DNA of 64,000 nt from Tolumonas osonensis (GTDB lineage Bacteria; Pseudomonadota; Gammaproteobacteria; Enterobacterales; Aeromonadaceae): assembly GCF_014202415.1 (NCBI RefSeq), contig NZ_JACHGR010000006.1, positions 203,939-267,938 on the forward strand, read 5' to 3'. The position numbers and the translations under genes are program-made. The notes under the pieces are model-generated. The model was given only the letters and a program-made list of their open reading frames with translations. It had not been told where the DNA came from and made no database searches. Position 1 is the stretch's first letter. Each line of letters begins with the position of its first letter. This document shows positions 1-8,815 of this stretch, piece after piece.

Positions 1-450
1 GATAATATCTTCTTTGAAGATCATTTCGATGCATTGAAACATATCGGCGCCGCGATGTTAAATGCCGGCGTGGTAAAGAATACCTATCCTCAGGCACTGC
101 TGGATAGAGAAAAAGATTATCCAACTGGTATTGCACTTGAAGGTTATAGCATCGCTATTCCTCATTGCTCTGCGGATAATGCAATTAGTCCTGCCATTTA
201 TCTGATTAGACCAAATGCGCCGGTGCCATTTGATCAGGCAGATGATACAGGAAAAGTAAATGCACAACTAATCATTGCATTAATTGTGACTGATCCAAAA
301 GACCAACTGGTTTTATTAAGAAACCTGTTTACAAATATCCAGGATTCGGACTTCTTCTATGCATTATTAAATGCGGAAGATGAAGAGACTCTGGTTTCCA
401 CCTTTAAAAATAAAATATTCAATCAGGAAGGAGTTTGCCATGAAGCGTAA
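1..450 (+). CDS. gatA: Galactitol PTS EIIA component (partial at window edge)
   Basis: This is the cytoplasmic IIA component of a galactitol-type phosphotransferase system, which passes phosphate from HPr to the IIB subunit. The reading frame is open from the first base, so the start lies just outside the window; 149 residues are present against a usual length of about 150, so only a few are missing. The phosphorylated histidine is probably the His of the IPHCSAD motif (codon 163-165). The stop overlaps the start of the IIB gene. The following genes match the galactitol IIB and IIC subunits closely, which fixes the identity. Confidence 0.9.
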   Translation, partial: DNIFFEDHFDALKHIGAAMLNAGVVKNTYPQALLDREKDYPTGIALEGYSIAIPHCSADNAISPAIYLIRPNAPVPFDQADDTGKVNAQLIIALIVTDPKDQLVLLRNLFTNIQDSDFFYALLNAEDEETLVSTFKNKIFNQEGVCHEA

Positions 451-721
451 AGTAATCGTAGCTTGTGGTGGCGCTGTTGCAACATCAACTCTGGCAGCAG
501 AGGAAATAAAGGACTTATGTAAAGAAAACAATATTGAATTGGAAGTGGTTCAATGTCGTGTAAATGAAATTGAAACTTATCTGGATGGTGTGGATTTAAT
601 TTGCACGACTGCAAAAGTAGATCGCACTTTTGGTGAAATTCCATTGGTACATGGCATGCCATTCGTATCTGGTGTTGGAATTGATGCGCTGAAACAGAAA
701 ATCCTGACTATTTTGGGGTGA
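440..721 (+). CDS. gatB: Galactitol PTS EIIB component
   Basis: This 93-residue cytoplasmic phosphocarrier takes phosphate from GatA and gives it to galactitol during transport through GatC. The N-terminal motif [10 protein letters not shown] contains the cysteine (Cys9) phosphorylated in this family, in the P-loop-like position. The chosen ATG at 440 has an AGGAAGGAG ribosome binding site 7 bases upstream. It overlaps the end of gatA by 11 bp and ends 5 bp before gatC, which indicates translational coupling. Confidence 0.93.
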   Translation: MKRKVIVACGGAVATSTLAAEEIKDLCKENNIELEVVQCRVNEIETYLDGVDLICTTAKVDRTFGEIPLVHGMPFVSGVGIDALKQKILTILG

Positions 722-726
722 TAGCC

Positions 727-2091
727 ATGTTTGCAGAAATTATGAAATATATTCTTGATCTCGGTCCAACGGTTATGTTGCCAATCGTGATCATGATTTT
801 CTCAACCTTATTAGGCATGAAGGTTGGGGATGCGTTCAAATCAGGTCTTCATATCGGGATCGGTTTCGTCGGTATCGGGTTGGTCATCGGGCTGATGCTC
901 GATTCCATCGGCCCGGCAGCGAAAGCGATGACGGAAACCTTCCACATTAACCTGAATGTGGTTGATGTGGGCTGGCCTGGTTCATCCCCAATGACCTGGG
1001 CATCACAGACGGCACTGATTTCTATCCCGATTGCGATCGCAGTGAACATTTTCATGCTGGTTACCCGCATGACCCGTGTTGTAAACGTTGATATCTGGAA
1101 CATCTGGCATATGACGTTTACTGGAGCCTTGCTGCACATTGCAACTGGTAACTACTGGATCGGTATTGGTGGGGTGGTTGTTCACGCGGCGTTTGTTTAC
1201 AAACTGGGTGACTGGTTCTCGAAAGATACCAAAAACTTCTTTGATCTGGACGGCATTGCCATTCCGCACGGCTCATCTGCCTACCTTGGCCCGATTGCTG
1301 TGCTGGTGGACACCATCATCGAAAAAATTCCGGGTCTGAACAAAATCCACTTCAGTGCGGATGATATTCAGAAGAAATTCGGACCGTTCGGTGAGCCTGT
1401 GACAGTGGGTTTCGTGATGGGTATCGTGATTGGTCTGTTGGCTGGTTATGACCCGAAAGCAGTGGCTCAATTAGCGGTGAAAACTGCGGCAGTCATGTTA
1501 CTGATGCCACGCGTAATCAAACCAATCATGGACGGTTTAACACCAATCGCTAAACACGCCCGTAAACGCTTACAGGCTAAATTCGGTGGTGAAGGTTTCC
1601 TGATCGGTCTGGATCCTGCGTTATTACTGGGTCACAACTCGGTTATATCAGCAAGCCTGCTGTTCATCCCGCTGACAATTCTGGTTGCGATTTTAGTGCC
1701 GGGTAACCAGGTACTGCCATTCGGTGACCTGGCGACGGTAGGTTTCTTCGTTGCGATGGCAGTTGCGGTGCATAACGGTAACCTTTTCAGAACCATCATT
1801 TCAGGCGTGATCATTATGTCTATCACCCTGTGGATTGCGACCCAAACCATCGGTTTCCACACCATTCTGGCTCAGAATGCAGGAACCCTGAAAGCCGGTG
1901 GACAAGTTGCATCAATGGACCAGGGCGGCTCACCAATCACCTATCTGCTGATTGAGTTGCTGACCTTCAAGAACGTGATGGGCCTGATTGTGATTGGTTC
2001 CATCTATGGACTGGGCGTTCTGCTGACCTACATGCGTGCCAAAAAATACGAAAAAGAACAAGCACTACAGGCTGCTAGCTCTGCTGCCTAA
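727..2091 (+). CDS. gatC: Galactitol PTS permease EIIC component
   Basis: This 454-residue polytopic inner-membrane permease imports galactitol and releases galactitol-1-phosphate. It matches the E. coli GatC sequence I remember almost throughout, for example MFAEIMKYILDLGPTVM at the start, the VGWPGSSPMTWASQ segment and the LDPALLLGH loop. The ATG at 727 is preferred over a GTG at 718 because it gives the conserved MF(A/S)E start. The gene follows gatB with no room for a promoter. Confidence 0.95.
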   Translation: MFAEIMKYILDLGPTVMLPIVIMIFSTLLGMKVGDAFKSGLHIGIGFVGIGLVIGLMLDSIGPAAKAMTETFHINLNVVDVGWPGSSPMTWASQTALISIPIAIAVNIFMLVTRMTRVVNVDIWNIWHMTFTGALLHIATGNYWIGIGGVVVHAAFVYKLGDWFSKDTKNFFDLDGIAIPHGSSAYLGPIAVLVDTIIEKIPGLNKIHFSADDIQKKFGPFGEPVTVGFVMGIVIGLLAGYDPKAVAQLAVKTAAVMLLMPRVIKPIMDGLTPIAKHARKRLQAKFGGEGFLIGLDPALLLGHNSVISASLLFIPLTILVAILVPGNQVLPFGDLATVGFFVAMAVAVHNGNLFRTIISGVIIMSITLWIATQTIGFHTILAQNAGTLKAGGQVASMDQGGSPITYLLIELLTFKNVMGLIVIGSIYGLGVLLTYMRAKKYEKEQALQAASSAA

Positions 2092-2142
2092 TTGATAAAC
2101 CGGGGGGGTTATCCCTCCGGTACTTCTGGTTGGAGATTTATG

Positions 2143-3192
2143 ATGAAAGCTGTATTAGTCAATAAAGACAGCACATTAACTGTCGGCGATATTGAAAAAC
2201 CATCATTAGATGAAATAAATAATGTTCTGGTAAAAGTAAATTATTCCGGATTATGTGGTTCAGATATTCCACGTGTCTTTGAAGAAGGCGCTCATTTTTA
2301 TCCGATTGTTTTAGGTCATGAATTCAGCGGGGTTGTTGAATCGGTTGGCAGTAATGTTGCGAAATATAAAGCAGGGGATAAAGTTTGCTGTGTACCATTA
2401 AAGCCATGTTTTGACTGCCCTGAATGTCAGCAAGGTCTTTATTCACTCTGCAAAAACTACACATTTATTGGTTCACGTCGTCAGGGGGGTAATGCAGAAT
2501 ATGTCGCAATACCTGAGTCAACCGTATATAAACTGCCTGAATATGTTAATTTAAAGCAGGGTGCCTTTTTCGAGCCAATTACTGTTAGTCTGCATGGCAT
2601 GTTGTTGTGCGGTGGTTGCCAGGATAAAAATGTTATTATTCTGGGTGTGGGTACAATCGGTTTATTGGCGCTGCAAGCTGCAAAAGCAATGGGTGCCAGA
2701 AATGTCATTGCGATTGATTTAAATAATGAACGTTTGAAATTGGCAAAAGAGTTAGGGGCCAATATTGTTATCAACTCTGGTGAAATGAGCCCGGAAGAAA
2801 TTTTTAACGTCTTGAACGAATATCGTTTTGGTCAGTTAATTCTGGAGACTGCAGGTGTCCCGCAAACGGTAAAACTGGCAATTAAAATTGCCGGCCCACG
2901 TGCGCAAATCTCACTGATTGGCACGCTGCATAAAGACCTGTCATTAACTTATGGCGAATTTGGCCAGATCCTGCGCAAAGAATTGGAAATCAAAGGCAGC
3001 TGGATGAATTATTCCGCGCCTTATCCTGGCAAAGAATGGGATCTGGCGGCTGAATTCTTTGGCAAAGGTCAGATTGAAATTGAACCACTTATTCAACATT
3101 GCGGAAACGTTCACTCTTATTCGGAAGAAGTCAGTTCGCTGAATGGCAAACCGATGAACGGAAAAATTCTGCTGAGTTTTGAGGAGAAATAA
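2143..3192 (+). CDS. gatD: Galactitol-1-phosphate 5-dehydrogenase
   Basis: This 349-residue zinc-dependent medium-chain dehydrogenase oxidises galactitol-1-phosphate to D-tagatose-6-phosphate with NAD+. Visible are the catalytic-zinc motifs SGLCGSD and GHEFSG, the four-cysteine structural zinc lobe (CFDCPECQQGLYSLC) and the nucleotide-binding GVGTIGLLA motif near the middle. The segments LILETAGVPQTV and GSWMNYS are typical of GatD. A GGAG at 2132 lies 7 bases before the ATG at 2143; the ATG at 2140 is the alternative. It sits between gatC and gatY in one transcription unit. Confidence 0.93.
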   Translation: MKAVLVNKDSTLTVGDIEKPSLDEINNVLVKVNYSGLCGSDIPRVFEEGAHFYPIVLGHEFSGVVESVGSNVAKYKAGDKVCCVPLKPCFDCPECQQGLYSLCKNYTFIGSRRQGGNAEYVAIPESTVYKLPEYVNLKQGAFFEPITVSLHGMLLCGGCQDKNVIILGVGTIGLLALQAAKAMGARNVIAIDLNNERLKLAKELGANIVINSGEMSPEEIFNVLNEYRFGQLILETAGVPQTVKLAIKIAGPRAQISLIGTLHKDLSLTYGEFGQILRKELEIKGSWMNYSAPYPGKEWDLAAEFFGKGQIEIEPLIQHCGNVHSYSEEVSSLNGKPMNGKILLSFEEK

Positions 3193-3193
3193 A

Positions 3194-4051
3194 ATGCCTT
3201 TAATGAACAGTAAATATTTACTCGAACGTGCCCGTAAAGAAGGGTTTGCGGTTCCGGCGTTTAATATTCATAACCTTGAAACATTGCAGGTGGTTCTGGA
3301 TACCGCCAAAGAGATGCAGTCACCGGTGATCATTGCCGGCACTCCCGGTACCTACAAGCATACCGGGGTCAGTGAGCTGGTGAGCATGATGGAGTCGGCG
3401 TGCGCCAGCCGTAATATGCGGGCCATCCTTCATCTGGATCATCATCAGGACATTCCGGATATTGCTGCCAAGCTCAATGCAGGTATCCGTTCTGTCATGT
3501 ATGACGGTTCGCACTTCCCGTTTGAAGAGAACGTTGCCAACACGCTCAAGGTTGCTCAGTTATGTCATGAGATGGGGGCTAGCCTGGAAGCGGAACTGGG
3601 GATGCTCGGTGGTCAGGAAGACGATCTGATCATTGATGCCGCTTCTGCCTGTCTGACCGACCCGGATGCGGCGGTCGAATTTGTCAGTCGCACCGGGATT
3701 GATTCACTGGCGGTGGCCATTGGTACGGCGCATGGTATGTATAAATCGGTACCGAAACTGGCCTATCCGATCCTGGAAAAAATTGCGGCGAAAGTATCTA
3801 TTCCGCTGGTGCTGCATGGGGCTTCCGGTATTCCTGACGAAGACATCAGAAAGTGCATTTCCATGGGCATTGCCAAAGTGAACGTGGCGACCGAACTGAA
3901 AATAGGTTTTGCCGGTGCGCTGAAACATTACTTTGAAGTCCATCCGGAAGGGAATGACCCGCGCGATTACATGGCAGTGGCCAAACAGGCGATGCGGGAG
4001 ATTGTGCTGAGTAAAATCAACGTTTGTGGAAGCGCAGGCAAGAGTCTCTGA
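3194..4051 (+). CDS. gatY: Tagatose-1,6-bisphosphate aldolase, class II (GatY type)
   Basis: This 285-residue class II aldolase cleaves D-tagatose-1,6-bisphosphate to dihydroxyacetone phosphate and glyceraldehyde-3-phosphate. Zinc ligands are visible in HLDHHQD, GTAHGMY and LHGASG, and the AELGMLGGQEDD loop is typical of GatY/KbaY. Its ATG lies 1 bp after the gatD stop with GAGGAG just upstream. In enterobacteria the enzyme needs the companion subunit GatZ, which is not in the window and may lie upstream of gatA. A strong terminator follows. Confidence 0.9.
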   Translation: MPLMNSKYLLERARKEGFAVPAFNIHNLETLQVVLDTAKEMQSPVIIAGTPGTYKHTGVSELVSMMESACASRNMRAILHLDHHQDIPDIAAKLNAGIRSVMYDGSHFPFEENVANTLKVAQLCHEMGASLEAELGMLGGQEDDLIIDAASACLTDPDAAVEFVSRTGIDSLAVAIGTAHGMYKSVPKLAYPILEKIAAKVSIPLVLHGASGIPDEDIRKCISMGIAKVNVATELKIGFAGALKHYFEVHPEGNDPRDYMAVAKQAMREIVLSKINVCGSAGKSL

Positions 4052-4079
4052 TAAAAGTGTGTCCGCCCATGGGGGCTTT

Positions 4080-4105
4080 AACACCGGGAAACCGGTGTTT
4101 TTTTT
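4080..4105 (+). terminator. Rho-independent terminator of the gat operon
   Basis: An 8-bp perfect stem (AACACCGG/CCGGTGTT) with a GAAA tetraloop is followed by six further T residues. It lies 28 bp after the gatY stop, so the operon probably ends here. Confidence 0.9.
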
Positions 4106-4211
4106 CAGAAAGTGAGATAACTCTCAAACCCGTATTTTCCGGATATTTACTTTTGCCTTTCATTTGATTTCGAATAAACTGGAAAAATGAAAATAACAGG
4201 TGATTGTCGCT

Positions 4212-4994
4212 ATGAACGCTAACGAACGCAGACAACGAATTTTAGAACAGCTGAATGAGAAAGGAACCGTACAGGTTACCGAGCTGGCAGAACAGTTTCA
4301 GATCTCGGAAGTCACCATCCGGACGGATCTCCGCATTCTGGAAGAGCAGGGCTTTCTGATTCGTTTTCACGGTGGCGCCAATCTGACGTCGATGCTGACC
4401 TTCCGGGCTGAAAGCAAACCGGATACAGAAACAGTGCTGGAAGATCGGTATTCATTAGCGCAGACACCCAAATCAAGAATCGCGAAGCAGGCCAGTTCAC
4501 TGGTATTTCCGGGGGCGTCCGTCATTCTGGATAGCGGTAGCACCACGCTGCTTATCGCCGAAGAACTGGTGAAAACCGGCAATATCACCGTGATCACCAA
4601 TAGTCTTCCGGCGGCAGATGTCCTGTCTGCCAACAAGGATATCACCCTGGTTTTGTGCGGTGGCACGCTGCGTCATAAAACCCGCTCGCTGCACGGCGCT
4701 ATTGCTGAGGCCGCTTTAACTGGCGTAACCGCTGATTTCCTGTTTGTCGGCGCGGATGGCATTGATCCGGTGAACGGGATCACCACCTTCAATGAAGGTT
4801 ACGCAATTAGTGCCGTGATGGCGAAAGCAGCGAAAAAAGTGATCGCAGTGGTCGACTCCACCAAATATGGCCGCAGCGGTTTTAATCAGGTGCTGCGGAT
4901 TGATCAGATCGACTGCCTGATCACAGATGATGGCCTTGATGACAACGCCCGTGTCGCGCTGCAAAAAGCAGGGTTAAGCGTCATTCTCGTCTAA
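4212..4994 (+). CDS. gatR: DeoR-family transcriptional regulator, probable galactitol repressor
   Basis: This 260-residue protein has an N-terminal DeoR helix-turn-helix (about residues 5-55, with VTELAEQFQISEVTIRTDLR) and a C-terminal sugar-phosphate-sensing DeoRC domain (about 75-235, with ILDSGSTT and GADGI). The family represses sugar operons and responds to phosphorylated intermediates. It follows the gat operon after the terminator, so it has its own promoter, and is the obvious candidate regulator of gatABCDY. The ATG at 4212 is chosen because the DeoR family usually starts about five residues before the ERRQxIL motif. The gene name rests on context. Confidence 0.8.
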   Translation: MNANERRQRILEQLNEKGTVQVTELAEQFQISEVTIRTDLRILEEQGFLIRFHGGANLTSMLTFRAESKPDTETVLEDRYSLAQTPKSRIAKQASSLVFPGASVILDSGSTTLLIAEELVKTGNITVITNSLPAADVLSANKDITLVLCGGTLRHKTRSLHGAIAEAALTGVTADFLFVGADGIDPVNGITTFNEGYAISAVMAKAAKKVIAVVDSTKYGRSGFNQVLRIDQIDCLITDDGLDDNARVALQKAGLSVILV

Positions 4995-5031
4995 AATTTG
5001 GTTTAACGGTCTGTTTCTTTGGTTATTCATT

Positions 5032-6528
5032 GTGTTTATTGGTATTGATTGCGGTACGCAAAGTACAAAAGCCATTGTCTGGAATAGCCATACAAAAAAA
5101 ATCATCGGAACGGGGGCGGCAAAATACCCGGTTCTGATGTATCGGCCCGGCTGTCAGGAACAAAAGGCGGACTGGTGGATTGACGCGCTCATCAAGGCCG
5201 TCAGGGAAGCCATCTCCGCGGCAAATATCAATCCCAAAGTGGTCAAAGCGATAGGCGTATCCGGCCAGCAGCATGGCCTGGTTGCCCTGGACCCGCATGA
5301 TCAGGTTATCCGGGATGTTAAGTTATGGTGTGACACCGAAGGGACACAGGCCCTTGAGAAGTTTGAATCGAAACAGGTTTATCCTTTGCACAAGGAACTC
5401 GGCATTCATGTGCCGGTCGCTTTCACGATTGCCAAACTACTCTGGCTGAAACAGACAGAACCCCACGAGTTTGCCCGCATCAGAAAAGTATTGCTCCCGC
5501 ACGAATATATCAATTTCTGGTTCACCGGAAACTACCGGGCTGAAGCCGGGGATGCTTCCGGGACGGGCTATTTCAATACGCATACCCGGAGATGGAGCCA
5601 GTCGGTTCTTTATCAGCTGAACTTTCATCATGACTTTGTTCTGCCGGAGTTGATTCAATCCCACGAACCCTACGGCGTCATCAGACCGGAAATTGCGGAT
5701 CTGTTTGGTTTTAACCGTCAGGTCATCATCTCCAGCGGCGGGGGTGATAACATGATGGCCGCTATCGGAACAGGTAATACCTCGGAAAACAAGTTAACCA
5801 TCAGCCTGGGGACTTCCGGGACTGCCTACAGTCATACCTTCAATCAGATTGATACCGAAAAATACCCGGATATCAATGCGTTCTGTTCATCGACCAATGG
5901 CTATCTCCCTCTGATCAGTACCATGAACGTTACCAGTGCGACAGAAAAGTTCCGTGCTTTATTTCAGATCGATCTGGCAACGTTCGAAGGCGCCATCAGT
6001 TCAGCACCGATAGGTTCAGCAGGGATCCGTGTTCTGCCTTATCTGAATGGTGCTCGTTTGCCCAATCAGCCGCATGCAAAAGCCTCCATTCATGGATTAA
6101 GCATGATGAACATGAGCAGAGAAAATATCCTGCGAGCGCTGGTGGAAGGCATTACCTACAATCTGGTATCGGGCATCCGGCTATTCAGAAAAAACGGAAT
6201 GCGTTTCCAGTCGGCGACCCTGGTTGGCGGCGGGGCAAACAGTCCTTGCTGGCGACAAATGATGGCCGATATCACCGGTCTGGAAATCAGGGTACCGCAA
6301 GAAACCGAAGCTGCCGCACTGGGGGCCGCATTACAGGCGCAATGGTGTTACTTATGCAGTTCCGGCCAATATTACGGAATACAGGATTTATGCGACGATT
6401 CGATCCGGTTTAATCCTGAGCGCCATACCGTTTCCGTGCCCGCCCACCAACAGGTCTACCGGCAACTGTTCCAGGAATATATGTATTTGGTGAACAATCA
6501 TTTTGGCAATCATGAACTGTCAAAATGA
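5032..6528 (+). CDS. FGGY-family carbohydrate kinase, xylulokinase-like
   Basis: This 498-residue cytoplasmic sugar kinase has the FGGY fold: an N-terminal phosphate-binding motif (IGIDCGTQSTKA), SGQQHGLV in the sugar site, SGGGDNMMAAIGTG holding the catalytic aspartate, and LVGGGANSPCWRQMMADI in the C-terminal ATP domain. Overall it resembles XylB. It starts with GTG 37 bp after the DeoR-family gene and is likely co-transcribed with it. In this context the substrate could be D-xylulose, or a keto-hexose such as tagatose linked to galactitol metabolism. Specificity cannot be read from the sequence. Confidence 0.85.
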   Translation: MFIGIDCGTQSTKAIVWNSHTKKIIGTGAAKYPVLMYRPGCQEQKADWWIDALIKAVREAISAANINPKVVKAIGVSGQQHGLVALDPHDQVIRDVKLWCDTEGTQALEKFESKQVYPLHKELGIHVPVAFTIAKLLWLKQTEPHEFARIRKVLLPHEYINFWFTGNYRAEAGDASGTGYFNTHTRRWSQSVLYQLNFHHDFVLPELIQSHEPYGVIRPEIADLFGFNRQVIISSGGGDNMMAAIGTGNTSENKLTISLGTSGTAYSHTFNQIDTEKYPDINAFCSSTNGYLPLISTMNVTSATEKFRALFQIDLATFEGAISSAPIGSAGIRVLPYLNGARLPNQPHAKASIHGLSMMNMSRENILRALVEGITYNLVSGIRLFRKNGMRFQSATLVGGGANSPCWRQMMADITGLEIRVPQETEAAALGAALQAQWCYLCSSGQYYGIQDLCDDSIRFNPERHTVSVPAHQQVYRQLFQEYMYLVNNHFGNHELSK

Positions 6529-6641
6529 CGCTTATCCTCCAAAATACAAAAACATGCTTGGCTAAATCATCACCGGTTGCTTTAATTAGCGACAGCAGGA
6601 AATCACGAGTTTCAGTGACGCATAAGGTGCGATGTCATGCT

Positions 6642-7997
6642 ATGAAAGCAACTCCTCATGTCCCACCCTACAATTTCACCGACTTATTGCTGGATGCGGT
6701 ATGTGTCGTTGATCGTGACGGCTATTTCCTGTTTGTCAGTGCCGCCAGTGAAAGGATTTTTGGCTATAAACCGGATGAAATGATTGGCAAGCCCATGATT
6801 GATTTTGTATATCCGGGTGATCGGGAAAGAACCCTGAATGCCGTGACTGAAATTCTTAATGGTGAACATAAGCCGCATTTTGAAAATCGTTATGTGCGGA
6901 AAGATGGCAAAATAGTTCATATCATGTGGTCTGCCCGCTGGTCTGAATCGGAACAGGTGAGGGTGGCTGTTGCCCGTGATGTCACCGAACGGAAACGCGC
7001 CGAATCAATGCAGGCCGCCGTTTATGCCATCTCAGAAGCTGCCAATTCACCCGGTAATCTGAATTCCTTATTTCAGCGTATTCACGAAGTTGTGGACGAA
7101 CTGCTGCTGGCGACTGATTTTATGGTCGGCCTTTATGATGCAGAAAAAAACGAGTTAAGCTTTCCTTATTGCGCGCATCCAGACAGCGATTTATCGCTAT
7201 CAACCCGGGTGCTCGAGATTATCGTAAAGCAGGTTATTCATACCGGGCGGTCCTTGCTATTAACACCTGAAACTATCGCTGCAATTTTACCGTCATTAGT
7301 CTTTGATACTGGACCTAAGACATCAAACTGGCTGATCGCACCTATCAAATCATCGAATGGAATGATGGGGGCGTTGCTCGTGATGAGCTCTGATAACAAC
7401 ATGCGTTTTACGGAACAGGATCGGGAATTGCTCCAGTTTGTATCCATCCAGGTAGCTGCTGCTATTGAACGCAAGCGAATGCTCACCCGGTTGGAATATA
7501 TGGCGCAATTCGATCAGTTGACACATCTTCCAAACCGGATACTTTTTCTGGATCGCCTGCAAAACGCGTTAATCATCGCCCGCAGAGAACAAAAAATGCT
7601 GGCGGTGTTCTATCTGGATCTGGATAAATTCAAGCAGGTCAATGACACATTTGGTCATGCAACAGGGGATCAGTTGTTGTCTGAGGTATCACGCCGCCTG
7701 ACTCTGTGTGTACGTGAATCGGATACGGTCGGGCGCATCGGCGGCGATGAATTTGTCATTCTGGCCAATCATATCAAGCACGCGAGCGATGTTGACGTCA
7801 TCAAAAACAAAATCAGAGCCGCATTATCTCACCCGTATGAGCTGGATAAGGCTCAATTGCAGATCCTTCCCAGTATTGGCTGTGCCATTTATCCGGAACA
7901 TGGCGAGAACGAAAGTGAACTGATTCATTATGCTGATTGCGCAATGTATCAGGCCAAAAAAGAACAAATGGCATTGTCCTTAACGTCAAAACCCTAA
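6642..7997 (+). CDS. PAS-GAF-GGDEF diguanylate cyclase
   Basis: This 451-residue protein probably makes cyclic di-GMP. In order it has a PAS sensor domain (about residues 12-115, with SERIFGYKPDEMIG), a GAF domain (about 135-270) and a GGDEF domain (about 285-445). The active-site GGDEF is intact (367-371), and RESD (358-361) five residues upstream is a canonical product-inhibition I-site. There are no membrane segments, so it is a cytosolic sensor. The frame is open back to 6525, overlapping the kinase gene, but the ATG at 6642 starts just before the PAS domain. The ligand is unknown. Confidence 0.85.
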   Translation: MKATPHVPPYNFTDLLLDAVCVVDRDGYFLFVSAASERIFGYKPDEMIGKPMIDFVYPGDRERTLNAVTEILNGEHKPHFENRYVRKDGKIVHIMWSARWSESEQVRVAVARDVTERKRAESMQAAVYAISEAANSPGNLNSLFQRIHEVVDELLLATDFMVGLYDAEKNELSFPYCAHPDSDLSLSTRVLEIIVKQVIHTGRSLLLTPETIAAILPSLVFDTGPKTSNWLIAPIKSSNGMMGALLVMSSDNNMRFTEQDRELLQFVSIQVAAAIERKRMLTRLEYMAQFDQLTHLPNRILFLDRLQNALIIARREQKMLAVFYLDLDKFKQVNDTFGHATGDQLLSEVSRRLTLCVRESDTVGRIGGDEFVILANHIKHASDVDVIKNKIRAALSHPYELDKAQLQILPSIGCAIYPEHGENESELIHYADCAMYQAKKEQMALSLTSKP

Positions 7998-8173
7998 CCG
8001 CGTTCCGTCATGTTGCATGAAATGGTGCTCATTTCTGGTTGGTATTTCTGAAAGGGAATCGTGACCAGTATCATCAATATGTATATTAAATATATCTTTA
8101 TTAGCTTTTTAAGATTCAATTAATAGTTCAGGTCTAGCATTCAATCAGACGTTAGATGTTAGCCGGAGCAGTT

Positions 8174-8815
8174 ATGAAGCCTGTCAATGCGCCTTACCAG
8201 TTATCGTTGGCTAAAAGCAGTCACCAATATTCACACTTGCAACAATTTATACAGGACCAATATCTCCACGAATTTAATGCGACGATACCTCATTTTTTGC
8301 CTGTATTGCTTGGACTTTACCGGGCTGACGGTCAGTTAGTCAGCGCTTGCGGATTAAATCCGGCACATCTGAACAATCTTTATTTAGAGCACTACCTGGA
8401 TGCGCCAATTGAGCAAGTAGTGGCGAACCAGCACGGCATCGATATGGATCGGTCTCAAATAATCGAAATTGGTAATTTTGCCGCGGTTGAAGCGGGTGCC
8501 TCGCGGATCATGTTTGCAGCACTGTGCCTGTTACTCAGAAAGAGTCATCTGGACTATGTGGCGTTTACCGGCACGAACAAGATCCGCAATATCTTTCAGC
8601 GTCTGCATATTAATCCGGTGGAACTGTCTCCGGCTTTACCTGAACGACTGGGGGAGGATGCCAATGCCTGGGGGGAATATTACCGTAATCATCCACTGGT
8701 CATGATTGGTGATGTGAACGCTGGTTATCAGACTCTGTGTGAAAACAGTCTGTTATTTTCCTTGTTTGGTGCTGTGCCTTCTTTGTTTTCTGAAACAGTG
8801 AGGACATCGGCATGA
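8174..8815 (+). CDS. Thermostable-hemolysin-family / GNAT-like protein
   Basis: This 213-residue protein resembles the 'thermostable hemolysin' family (delta-VPH type), including the EIGNFAAVEAG motif. The family name is historical; the fold is thought to be GNAT/acyl-homoserine-lactone-synthase-like, so an acyltransferase role is as likely as haemolysis. There is no signal peptide or clear membrane segment. The ATG at 8174 has a GGAG 5 bases upstream and is preferred over the ATG at 8156. Its stop overlaps the next start as ATGA. It opens a five-gene cassette with a ligase, diiron oxidase, reductase and TPR protein, which points to transfer of an acyl group in a biosynthetic pathway. Confidence 0.75.
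   Translation: MKPVNAPYQLSLAKSSHQYSHLQQFIQDQYLHEFNATIPHFLPVLLGLYRADGQLVSACGLNPAHLNNLYLEHYLDAPIEQVVANQHGIDMDRSQIIEIGNFAAVEAGASRIMFAALCLLLRKSHLDYVAFTGTNKIRNIFQRLHINPVELSPALPERLGEDANAWGEYYRNHPLVMIGDVNAGYQTLCENSLLFSLFGAVPSLFSETVRTSA

Noticed and set aside
6525..6641. 39-residue N-terminal extension of the diguanylate cyclase overlapping the kinase stop
   Set aside because: The extension has no domain character and the PAS domain begins soon after the ATG at 6642, although the ATGA overlap keeps it possible.
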